From Allobosea sp. CRIB-10 (GTDB lineage: Bacteria > Pseudomonadota > Alphaproteobacteria > Rhizobiales > Beijerinckiaceae): 64,000 nucleotides of DNA. The translations under genes and the position numbers were made by a program. The first letter of the stretch is position 1. Every line of letters starts with the position of its first letter. Location of the stretch: contig NZ_FOKP01000029.1 of assembly GCF_900112185.1 (NCBI RefSeq), forward strand, positions 18,654-82,653, in the 5' to 3' direction. This document shows, one piece after another, positions 41,970-50,681 of this stretch. A model generated the notes under the pieces. That model saw only the letters and a program-made list of their open reading frames with translations, did no database searches and was not told the origin of the DNA.

Positions 41970-43583
41970 ATGGTGGCTTGGCGAGAGGGGGGACGCGCAA
42001 TTCTTGCGCACGCAAGGCGGGCTGCAAAGGAGGTCGAAGCTCCCGGCGGCGCTGAGATGGCACGTGTACGTCTCGCCCGAGACCTTCTCCATATCCATGA
42101 CGGCAACACCCAGTTTGGAAGCTTCGCTCGCGCGCTTTCCACCCTGAGCGTCGACGAGCGCCACTATTGGGTCGGCGTCTTCTACACCCTGTTACTCTCG
42201 GCCGAGGTGCGGCGCGACCAGGCCGCCTATTTCACCCCGCCCTATCTGGCAAACGCTGTGCTTGACCTGGCCGTCGAGTACGGGTTCGACCTCAAGGAAG
42301 GATCCGTGCTTGATCCCGCCGCAGGCGGCGCCGCGTTCCTTTCTACCATCGCCGCGCGAATGACGGCTGTCGGTGCGAAGCCGGATCAGGTCGCAAGCCG
42401 CCTCCATGGCGTGGACATCGATCCCGGTCTGGCGCGGATCTCCTGCGGCCTGATCGCCGACCGACTGGGGCTTGGCGGGGTCTCCACCATCGACATGCAG
42501 GTCTGCGATGCGCTCCGCCGCCATTGGAAGCCCGAGTTTGACCTAGTCGTTGCCAATCCGCCCTACGGGCGTGTCACGCCGGCAGTGTTGGCGGGCGACC
42601 ACTGGAAGAAGGTCGCTCACAGCGGCAACATCAACAAATACGCCGTCTTCGTCGAGCTCTGCTTGCGAGCCGCCAAGCCGGGGGCATTAGTCGCCCTGGT
42701 CATTCCATCGAGCTTCCGGACCGGGCCGCTCTACACCAAGCTTCGCGGTTACCTGCTGGAGCAAGCCCAGGTGCTATGCGTCGGGGATGTCGGTCCGCGC
42801 GACGAGGTCTTCGCCGACGTGGCCCAGGACGTCAGCGTCCTCCTACTACGCAAGACCAGCGCGGCGAAACGCGCGGACACCCGCTTCTGCATGATCGACG
42901 CGACCGCCGGGGTGACGGACATCGGTGCCTACCCCCTGCCGCGGGACCAGGAGGAGCCCTGGCCGTGCCCGACCCTAAACGCCATGCCACGCGGCGGTGC
43001 CACGCTCGCGGATTACGGGGTCAGCGCCAAGGCCGGCTACTTCGTCTGGAACCGAGAGGGTGATCGCCTACGCAAGGTCGAAGAGGCAGACGCCTATCCG
43101 CTGATCTGGGCGAAGAACGTCAAGCCGGGTCAACTCTGCCGGCCTGCGGGCAAGGATGGCAAGGCCGCCGACTTCGTCACCTTTGAGGAAATGTCGCCCT
43201 CGATTGTCCGCCAGCCTGCGGCCGTGCTGCAGCGGACCACCAACAACAAGCAACCCCGTCGCCTTGTGGCGGCTGTCGTCGATCCCGCAGTCTATGCACG
43301 CTGGGGCGGCTTTGTGACGGAGAACCACACCATCGTCCTGATGGGGGATTCCGCGGCCGACGTCGCCCAGGTGTGCCAGCTCCTCAACACCGCGGCGGCG
43401 GATGCGCGCTACCGCGCGCTGTCGGGAACGGCCGCGGTTTCGGTGCAGTTGTTGCGAACCCTCGACTTACCCAAACCCGAGTGCTTGGCGGCGGCGACCA
43501 AGATCCACGCCGACCCCGAAAACGCTGCTCTCGCGGCCTATGAAGCCTCCGCCCTTCTGCACGCGGGCCGCCATGTCGCGTGA
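41970..43583 (+). CDS. drmMI: N6-adenine DNA methyltransferase of a DISARM-type operon
   Basis: 537 aa. Motif X/I region YFTPPYLANAVLDLA and LDPAAGGAAFL, and the catalytic NPPYGR (Asn196-Pro-Pro-Tyr199) mark a gamma-type adenine methyltransferase of the Eco57I/type I group. The C-terminal half (residues 330-480) is a target-recognition-like region. DISARM methyltransferases mark host DNA. Here an adenine enzyme stands first, as in class 1. The start is the ATG at 41970 (no strong ribosome site); ATG 42057 is an alternative. It overlaps the next gene by 11 bases. Confidence 0.85.
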   Translation: MVAWREGGRAILAHARRAAKEVEAPGGAEMARVRLARDLLHIHDGNTQFGSFARALSTLSVDERHYWVGVFYTLLLSAEVRRDQAAYFTPPYLANAVLDLAVEYGFDLKEGSVLDPAAGGAAFLSTIAARMTAVGAKPDQVASRLHGVDIDPGLARISCGLIADRLGLGGVSTIDMQVCDALRRHWKPEFDLVVANPPYGRVTPAVLAGDHWKKVAHSGNINKYAVFVELCLRAAKPGALVALVIPSSFRTGPLYTKLRGYLLEQAQVLCVGDVGPRDEVFADVAQDVSVLLLRKTSAAKRADTRFCMIDATAGVTDIGAYPLPRDQEEPWPCPTLNAMPRGGATLADYGVSAKAGYFVWNREGDRLRKVEEADAYPLIWAKNVKPGQLCRPAGKDGKAADFVTFEEMSPSIVRQPAAVLQRTTNNKQPRRLVAAVVDPAVYARWGGFVTENHTIVLMGDSAADVAQVCQLLNTAAADARYRALSGTAAVSVQLLRTLDLPKPECLAAATKIHADPENAALAAYEASALLHAGRHVA

Positions 43584-46326
43584 TTGGGATAGTCGCGGTC
43601 GCGGGCCGAAGGCGGGGTTTCAGGCGCGTTTCGATCAACGCCAGTCGGCGGCGGGCCAGAGAGGCCAGCTTGCCCGGCAAATGGCGGACTCGCTTGCCAA
43701 GCGTGTTGCGGCCGCAACGCCACCGCCGCGTCCGCAACGACCGGCCGCCGCCTACGCCCAAGCGCTCGGGGCGCTTCCGCTACATCAAGTCGGCAGCCAG
43801 CGGCCGCTCGGTGTCTCGCCGGCCTACCGCAAGCTCGTGGAGATCATCGCCAGGTCAGCCAGCGAAGGCGGACGGCGGACGGCGCTGTTTTGGCCGGCCT
43901 CGGAAATCTCGCTAGCCGCCGGCGCAGTCCTGACGTGCCTCGCCGATTGCCTCTCCGCCACGCCTATCCAGGTGATGTTTGACGGCGAACCGGTTTCGGC
44001 GCTGTCGACGCCGATCGGCTTGCGCACGCTGTTGTTCCCGGCCGCCAGCACGGCGCATCGCCCACTCAAGGACGTTTACGCGGACAAGGAGACGATCAGC
44101 CGGTGCCATACCCGGCACCATGCCCGGGCGATACGCCAACCAGCTGAGGCGGGCTTCGCCGACTACCACCAGGCGCTGTCGCGGGTGAAAACCCTAACCG
44201 GGAGGGCGCGGGACGGAAAGGTCTACGACGAGTTTTGCCATCCCAACCTCGACGAGCTCGTGGCTAGTGGCCCACTGGACGGCCCGATGCCCGACCACGG
44301 TCATCTGCTTTGGCATGCGCGCGCCAAAACCGATCTGCGCGTGCAGAGCCGCACGGGCTTGGCGGACGATCCGGCGGCGGCGCCGTTCTTCTCGTTTTCG
44401 CTTCGCGCCGCTGATATAGCGAACGCGAAGATCAACGCCGCGACCTTGGCGATCGACATCCTGTTGATCGACCTGACCCGCAGAGGCCGAGCTCGCCTGG
44501 GGCTGATCTGGCGCGATAGGGTCCGCGAGCTCGTCGCGAAGGTCGAGGCCGCGCATCGCGGGATTGGCGTTGTGGCCCTCACCGACGATCCCTGGACGTT
44601 CGATGCCGTCCGGTTCGACGCTCTGGCGACGGAGACCCGAGTGCGCGGGAAGGTCGAGCGGAAGGCCTGCCCTTCGGAAGTGGTGTTTGCCACCGACAGC
44701 GCCGTGGCGACCCCTGTGGAAGGAACCGCGGTCGAATGGCGAGGCTGCGAGCGCGTCTCGGTTGAAGGCTTCGGCGGCGAACTCGTCGCCGAACTGGCGC
44801 AGCTTCGCGCCCTAGTCACGGCCGCCAACGAGGCGGGCGACGCCCGGGGTGCCGAGACCGTGCGCCGATTGATGGGACGGCTGCGCAGTGCGGCGTCCCT
44901 GCCGGCCTCGCTTGGCGCCTTGAGCGCCTTCGTCACCTCCGAGATGGGCCGGGCCGTCGCCGCCGAGCAGGTCGCGGCCTACGAGATTAATGGGCTGATC
45001 TCGGATCTAACCGAAGTCGGCTCGGTCCTCTCCCAAGTCGCCTATGACGCCCTGACTACGTCGATCGCAAAGGCCCGGGCGCTACGCGAGGCCGTAGTCA
45101 GGGCCACGCCGATGTCCGGCCTTCTCGAAAAGGCCGTGCAGCGCTTTCTCGGCTCCAGCTCCAAGTGCCTGTTCGTCTTTCAAAGCGACCTGATCGCCGA
45201 GCTCGCCTATGAAGACCTGGTTGCGCGGATGCCCGACCTCGAAGGTCGGATCGACAACGGCATGATCCACTTTACGGACGTGCAGGGTGCCGCCGACATC
45301 GCCAGCCTGCCGGACGGCGAGCGCAACCAGTTTTACCGGTTGATCCTGGTGGGGCCGACGCGCGCCCAATTGCTGGGTTGGATGGCCAAGCCGTGGCTCC
45401 CCAAAGAGCTGCTGATTCTGCTCGATCTCGACACGATGCGAGCGACCAGCCGCGATGCGCTTCGGTTGTCGCAATATCCCGAGTTCGCGCTGCTGAAGCG
45501 CCGCTTGGCCCTGCTGGCCCAGAAGACCGCCGAGACGGCCGGACGCCTTGGCGGGGCTACGATCAACCTCGACGCCCTTGAGGCGCCGCTTCCCGACGTC
45601 GAACTCCCGGTGGGAACCGTGGTCGATATGGCCGGCCCTTCGCGGACGCCGCGCGACCTGATCGAGTTCACCCTGTCGAACGCGCTGAAGGTGATCGCCC
45701 GGCCGCGCACGCGTCTCGTCTCTAGACTGCCAAGCCAAGCGCTCGTCAGCTACGGGGAAATCGAGGCGTCGAAGGTCGGCGAAGGCGACGAGATATGCGT
45801 CATGGGCCAGGCCTTCATCGAAAAGATGCGGCCGCTGCTGAACATCTCCGCCGTCGCCGCCGAGGAAATCCGCAGCTACCACGACGTCGTCCGCGAGAGA
45901 TTTCACGACATCCCGGGCCCATCGGTCTCGGCGCGCCTGCGGATTGTTTCCGAGCGCATGGGCGAACCGCGCGTCGATCCCGCTAAGATGCGGTACTGGA
46001 TCACCCTCGACGACGAGGCGGACAAGGCCCTGCACGAAGTCGTGCCGCACGCGGCGCGTGAACGCGATACCTTCTTGCGGTTCATGAAAGCCCTGGGTGT
46101 CTCGGACGGGACGGCGCGCCGCTTCTGGGCTTGGGCGGTCATTGAGCAGCGCTCCGTCCGCCAGCGTGTCGGCTCAGTGCTCTACGACGCCTACCGCAGC
46201 ATCCTGGTGGACCCGCATGGGGCCGACGCCTCCCAGCTCGACCGCCTGTCCGGCGTCAAGGCTGTCCGCTCTGCTGCCGAGCAGTTTGTCGCCACCGTCA
46301 CCGGCCGCCGGGAGTTCAGAGGATGA
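43573..46326 (+). CDS. 917-aa uncharacterised DISARM-operon protein (DrmE-like by position)
   Basis: ATG 43573 lies inside the methyltransferase end and the stop overlaps drmA by 4 bases, so it belongs to the operon. It starts with a basic tail, then a Walker-less alpha/beta region (GRRTALFWPASEISLAAGAVL), an acidic strand motif GIGVVALTDDPWTF, and several strand-helix units such as CLFVFQSDLIAELAYEDL and RLILVGPTRAQLLGWMAK. These resemble RecA/helicase-like folds with no P-loop that I can see. The size and place suggest a DrmE-type subunit of class 2 DISARM, but I recognise no signature. The class 1 helicase drmD is not present. Confidence 0.72.
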   Translation: MSRDWDSRGRGPKAGFQARFDQRQSAAGQRGQLARQMADSLAKRVAAATPPPRPQRPAAAYAQALGALPLHQVGSQRPLGVSPAYRKLVEIIARSASEGGRRTALFWPASEISLAAGAVLTCLADCLSATPIQVMFDGEPVSALSTPIGLRTLLFPAASTAHRPLKDVYADKETISRCHTRHHARAIRQPAEAGFADYHQALSRVKTLTGRARDGKVYDEFCHPNLDELVASGPLDGPMPDHGHLLWHARAKTDLRVQSRTGLADDPAAAPFFSFSLRAADIANAKINAATLAIDILLIDLTRRGRARLGLIWRDRVRELVAKVEAAHRGIGVVALTDDPWTFDAVRFDALATETRVRGKVERKACPSEVVFATDSAVATPVEGTAVEWRGCERVSVEGFGGELVAELAQLRALVTAANEAGDARGAETVRRLMGRLRSAASLPASLGALSAFVTSEMGRAVAAEQVAAYEINGLISDLTEVGSVLSQVAYDALTTSIAKARALREAVVRATPMSGLLEKAVQRFLGSSSKCLFVFQSDLIAELAYEDLVARMPDLEGRIDNGMIHFTDVQGAADIASLPDGERNQFYRLILVGPTRAQLLGWMAKPWLPKELLILLDLDTMRATSRDALRLSQYPEFALLKRRLALLAQKTAETAGRLGGATINLDALEAPLPDVELPVGTVVDMAGPSRTPRDLIEFTLSNALKVIARPRTRLVSRLPSQALVSYGEIEASKVGEGDEICVMGQAFIEKMRPLLNISAVAAEEIRSYHDVVRERFHDIPGPSVSARLRIVSERMGEPRVDPAKMRYWITLDDEADKALHEVVPHAARERDTFLRFMKALGVSDGTARRFWAWAVIEQRSVRQRVGSVLYDAYRSILVDPHGADASQLDRLSGVKAVRSAAEQFVATVTGRREFRG

Positions 46327-49300
46327 GCAACGGCTACTCGGCCACCCAGCTGCGCGGCATCGGCGAGGAGGTCAAGGAGGCCGTCTGCGACGGCCTGGTC
46401 AATCTCATCGTCGACCGGGTGTCGGGCGCCGATGAGCACGGACGAGTGATCTTCGGCCGGTCGCCTCGTCGCGCAATTTTCTCCGGGCAGCTCCTGCCGC
46501 GCTTCGACGACAATGGCCAGGAAGACGAAACCTCGGATATTCGCATCGCCGCCATCGGCCTCGACTTCACGACGCGATCCGGCATCGGTGGGGATCTAAC
46601 GATCCAACCCTCCGCTGCGGTTTACATTCGAGCCCTGCCTACCTGGGATGAGCTGCAGAACCCTCGCAACGGCCTAGAGATTGATTTTCGGCTCAACACG
46701 GCGACGCAAACGGCGATCGATCTGGCGATCCGCACGCGCCGCCAGCAGCTCTTCCTCGAGCAGGGGCTCGACCGCCCGCGCTGGCGGGATCTGACCGAGA
46801 CCGCTCGGTCCGAGGTGAGGCGCCGGCGCTCCGATATCCAGGAACAGGTGCGTATCGAAGCCTACCGCGCGCAGAGTATCGAGCTCGTGCGCGGCGACAT
46901 GGACGACTCCGCCGTCGAGGAGTCGCCGCCCGAACCCGGGCCGGCCGGCCCTGATCCGGCGCAACCGCTCGAAGCCGAACCGCGCCCTCGGATCGCGACC
47001 TTGCTTCGGCAAGGCCGCCGCATCCCCTATGGACTCATCGACCCGGCTCAGCTGCCGGGCAAATGGGTGCGCCTTCCTTTGACGCTGCCGGCGGGGAACC
47101 TGCGACTGGAGGCTGACGCTGACGCAATTGCCGTCGCGATCGCCGCCTACCGCGACCAGCTGCGCCTCGCCGCCGCCGCCAGCGTCGCCGATTGGCTGGC
47201 CTCGGAAGAAGGCCGGCTCACGGCTTGGCGCAATGTCGTCATCCGTCCTGCCGACGCACAGGACGAGGCGGCCTACAACACCTTCCTGACGGCGGCCCAG
47301 GCGATCCCGGTCAATGCAGCGGACGTGGTGCCGGATCTCTCTCGGCTCACCGTCACGGTCGAGCGACAACAAGACTTCGTCGATCCAACGGTCCAGTCTT
47401 ACAGGTTGACCTTCGATAACCAGGCGCCGGATGTCCCGTTGCGCCAGGCGCTGATGCGCTGCCACGCCCTGTTCGGCTGCGCGCTGCGGGTGGAATTGCC
47501 CAGCGCGGCGCACCTTCCACTCCGCCTGGATCGCGTGGAGCCGTCGTACCGGTTCCGTCATTTCCTTGAGTATCCGGCGATCGGTCTGAACTGCGGCGTC
47601 GATGCCGAGGTCGGCCGCGAGACCGTCAGCCTCAAAACCACCTGGGCACCTCGCTTCGTCCAGCCGCGGATCATTCCGCGCAGCGCCGATGTCCCGACCC
47701 AATTTGGGCGCCTAGCGGATCGGACCCTCCGCGTTGGCGATCTCCACGCCTTGCCGGCTGCTTACACTGCCTGGGTTCGCGACCATGTTAGCAGCCTGCG
47801 CGACCAGGTTCGTGATGGACTGTCGCCCGAGGACGCCGGTATCGAAACGGCGCGTCTCGCTGTCGATGAGGCCGGCCAGTCGGATGAGGCTGGTTTCATC
47901 CGACGGGGCGTCGACCTGCTGATCGAGGCCCAGGCCGCTTCCGAGCAACTGGCGGCGGCCCCAGAAGGGCCGAACGCCGCCGGTTTGCGGCGGCGGGCGG
48001 CGCCCTATGAGGCTTGGCTCTTGATGAACCGCTCGTTCTTCGAGCGCGATGGTGCCGACGGCGGCCGAGGATGGCGCCTGTTTCAGCTGGCGTTCGTCCT
48101 AGCCCATATCCCGACGTTGGCGTCGCGGATGCCGGAGTACCGAACCTACTACAACGCCCGCCTGGACGAGGACACGGTCAGCCTCCTCTACTTCCCCACC
48201 GGCGGCGGCAAGTCGGAGGCCTTCTACGGGACGCTCCTGTTCGGGCTCTTCCTGGACCGCCTGCGCGGCAAGGATCGCGGCGTCAGCGTCCTGATCCGCT
48301 ATCCACTGCGGCTCCTGACCTTGCAGCAGGCGCAGCGCCTCCTCCGCCTTCTGATCAACGCCGAACTGATCCGGCGACGGGAAGGGATCGGAAGCTGGCC
48401 CTTCGAGATCGGCTTCTGGGTTGGTGCGTCGAACACTCCCAATCGGTATGCGGCGGTCAGTGCCGACGTCCCGCTCGCCGGCGACGCCGACTTTGCAGAC
48501 GATGCGCGGCTGGAGGACGGCGCGGACGAGTCCCCCGCCATACGGGATCGCGGACGACGCTATCGCGAGCTTCGGACGGCCTATGACAAGGTGCCGACCT
48601 GCCCAGGTTGCGGCTCGCAGACGGGCCTTCGTCGGTACGAGGTCGAGGGACCTACGGCCAAACGCCTTGCGATCCTCTGTTTCGACCGCCGTTGCCGCTG
48701 GAACCAGGCCCACGGTCAGCTGACGCCGCTCCCGTTCCTTTTGACGGATGACACGATCTACGCCCGCGCACCCTCAGTCCTGCTCGGTACCGTCGACAAG
48801 CTGGCGATGCTCGGCCAGGACACCAATACGGTGGCCAAGGTGGTCGGCATGTTCGGCCTCGCGCGATGGGTTGGGCCGACCGGCCACCTGGACACGCCGC
48901 GCCGGACCGATAACCTGCGGGACGGGCCGGGCGCTACCGGCTATGCGCCGGTATTTCCTGCCTATCGGAACGGCCAGAGGGTCTTCCATGACCCGTTCCC
49001 CGCCCTGATCATCCAGGACGAGGCGCACCTTCTGGAGGAAAGCCTCGGCACCTTCAGCGGTCTGTTCGACACCCTCCTCGAGCATGTGTTCCAAGAGATC
49101 GACGCCGCCGCGGGCGACGACCTGCAGCTTGCGCGGGCTTGGCGAGGCGATGATTGGGGCGCGGCCCGCATGCCTAAGGTGATCGCGGCAACCGCTACGA
49201 TCTCCGACCCGGACCGGCAGATCGAAGTCCTCTATCAGCGGCGAGCGCTTCGATTCCCATATCCCGGTCCCGACATCTACCACTCCTTCTTCGCCGAGCC

Positions 49301-50681
49301 GGCGCCCGCGCCGGGCGGCAATCCCGACCGGCAGCAGCTGGCCGAGGCGCTTCCGTCCTGGGAGGCGCCTGAAGCAACATCGCCCTGGATGAGGCTCTAC
49401 GTCTCGCTCATGACCAACGACGCGACCCACACGGTAACGTCGGTCCATGTGCTCGGCGTCTTCCACACCCTGATCAGCGAGCTTTGGGCTGACCTAGTCG
49501 TTGAAGAGACCCGCGCCAGAGCGGTCGCCCGCCTGCGAGCGGCCATCAGCCCAGGCCGGGCTGGAGATTGGCGTCGGGCCGCCATTGATCGCTGTGTCGC
49601 CGACGGTCGCGATGAGGATGTCCTCGCGGTAGTCGACCTTCACCGCATCGCGCTCGCCTATGTCACGAACAAGAAGGGCGGCGACCAGATCATGGACGCC
49701 CTCGACGCCGCAGTGCGTCTCGGACACCAGGCGGCCGGCGTGCCCATCGAGCACTTCGACAGCCGGCTGATCTCCGGCGGCGTCGACATGAAGGACATCC
49801 AGACCGTCATGGGCGACGCCGAGCGCAGTTTCGCCGGCCAAAGATACCCGCCGCTTGACAGCCTCGTCCGAAACATCGTCGCCACCTCCGCGATCAGCCA
49901 TGGCGTCGACGTCGACCGCTTCAACAGCATGTTCTTCGCCGGCTTGCCGTCCGACGTCGCCGAGTACATCCAAGCGTCCAGCCGGGTCGGCCGGACCCAC
50001 ATCGGCTTCGTCATGCTGCTGCCCACGCCGCAGAGCCGCCGCGACCGCTACGTCGTCGAGACGCACGACATCTTCCATCGGTTCTTGGAGCGGATGATCG
50101 CGCCGCCGGCGGTGGAGCGCTGGGCAGAGAACGCCATCCGCCGCGTGTTCGCCTCCTACATCCAAGCCTGGGCGATCACCAAGGAAGGCGTCGAGTTCAT
50201 CCGCACCGCCGACGCGATTAAGGAACGCGCACCGCAATTCGACTACGTGGGACGGCTCGGCGGCGACGCGCGCCGGGAACCCATTCGGTTCCCCGACGAG
50301 ATCGGCAACTTCATCCTTAGAGCCGTTGGGTTCGAAGGGCGTGGTCGCGATCACGTCGGCCGGCCCGTCTACGACGAACCCTATCGCCGCCTCGTCGACC
50401 GGGCCTCGCAGGAGTTTTCTAACTCCATGAAGGCACAATCCACCGAGAGCCGGCTGCGCGACTACTGGGCCGACCAGACCGCGGTCTTCAAGAAGCCAAT
50501 GACCTCGCTGCGCGACGTGGACGAGGCCGGCATGATCGTAGGCTCTGCTTACGACCCGGCCTCTAGGACCAACAACACGCGGGTGGAACCGGCCGCCCTC
50601 GCGCGGGTGATGCGCGCCATCCGCAGTCAGCGGGGTGCCGTGGCGGAAACCGACGCCGAGCTTGATGGAGAAAACGCGTGA
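46323..50681 (+). CDS. drmA: DrmA-type DISARM helicase
   Basis: 1452 aa. The family hallmark Walker A FPTGGGKSEAF is at residues 623-633 (Lys630), with LIRYPLRLLTLQQAQRL after it. A zinc-ribbon pair (CPGCGSQ and CFDRRCRW) falls near 760-790. The DEAH box is QDEAHLLEE (Asp899), followed by ATATISD and the C-terminal lobe SRVGRTHIGF. The order and length match DrmA, the large SF2 helicase that with DrmB translocates along DNA and blocks phage DNA. It overlaps the previous and next genes by 4 bases each. Confidence 0.93.
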   Translation: MSNGYSATQLRGIGEEVKEAVCDGLVNLIVDRVSGADEHGRVIFGRSPRRAIFSGQLLPRFDDNGQEDETSDIRIAAIGLDFTTRSGIGGDLTIQPSAAVYIRALPTWDELQNPRNGLEIDFRLNTATQTAIDLAIRTRRQQLFLEQGLDRPRWRDLTETARSEVRRRRSDIQEQVRIEAYRAQSIELVRGDMDDSAVEESPPEPGPAGPDPAQPLEAEPRPRIATLLRQGRRIPYGLIDPAQLPGKWVRLPLTLPAGNLRLEADADAIAVAIAAYRDQLRLAAAASVADWLASEEGRLTAWRNVVIRPADAQDEAAYNTFLTAAQAIPVNAADVVPDLSRLTVTVERQQDFVDPTVQSYRLTFDNQAPDVPLRQALMRCHALFGCALRVELPSAAHLPLRLDRVEPSYRFRHFLEYPAIGLNCGVDAEVGRETVSLKTTWAPRFVQPRIIPRSADVPTQFGRLADRTLRVGDLHALPAAYTAWVRDHVSSLRDQVRDGLSPEDAGIETARLAVDEAGQSDEAGFIRRGVDLLIEAQAASEQLAAAPEGPNAAGLRRRAAPYEAWLLMNRSFFERDGADGGRGWRLFQLAFVLAHIPTLASRMPEYRTYYNARLDEDTVSLLYFPTGGGKSEAFYGTLLFGLFLDRLRGKDRGVSVLIRYPLRLLTLQQAQRLLRLLINAELIRRREGIGSWPFEIGFWVGASNTPNRYAAVSADVPLAGDADFADDARLEDGADESPAIRDRGRRYRELRTAYDKVPTCPGCGSQTGLRRYEVEGPTAKRLAILCFDRRCRWNQAHGQLTPLPFLLTDDTIYARAPSVLLGTVDKLAMLGQDTNTVAKVVGMFGLARWVGPTGHLDTPRRTDNLRDGPGATGYAPVFPAYRNGQRVFHDPFPALIIQDEAHLLEESLGTFSGLFDTLLEHVFQEIDAAAGDDLQLARAWRGDDWGAARMPKVIAATATISDPDRQIEVLYQRRALRFPYPGPDIYHSFFAEPAPAPGGNPDRQQLAEALPSWEAPEATSPWMRLYVSLMTNDATHTVTSVHVLGVFHTLISELWADLVVEETRARAVARLRAAISPGRAGDWRRAAIDRCVADGRDEDVLAVVDLHRIALAYVTNKKGGDQIMDALDAAVRLGHQAAGVPIEHFDSRLISGGVDMKDIQTVMGDAERSFAGQRYPPLDSLVRNIVATSAISHGVDVDRFNSMFFAGLPSDVAEYIQASSRVGRTHIGFVMLLPTPQSRRDRYVVETHDIFHRFLERMIAPPAVERWAENAIRRVFASYIQAWAITKEGVEFIRTADAIKERAPQFDYVGRLGGDARREPIRFPDEIGNFILRAVGFEGRGRDHVGRPVYDEPYRRLVDRASQEFSNSMKAQSTESRLRDYWADQTAVFKKPMTSLRDVDEAGMIVGSAYDPASRTNNTRVEPAALARVMRAIRSQRGAVAETDAELDGENA

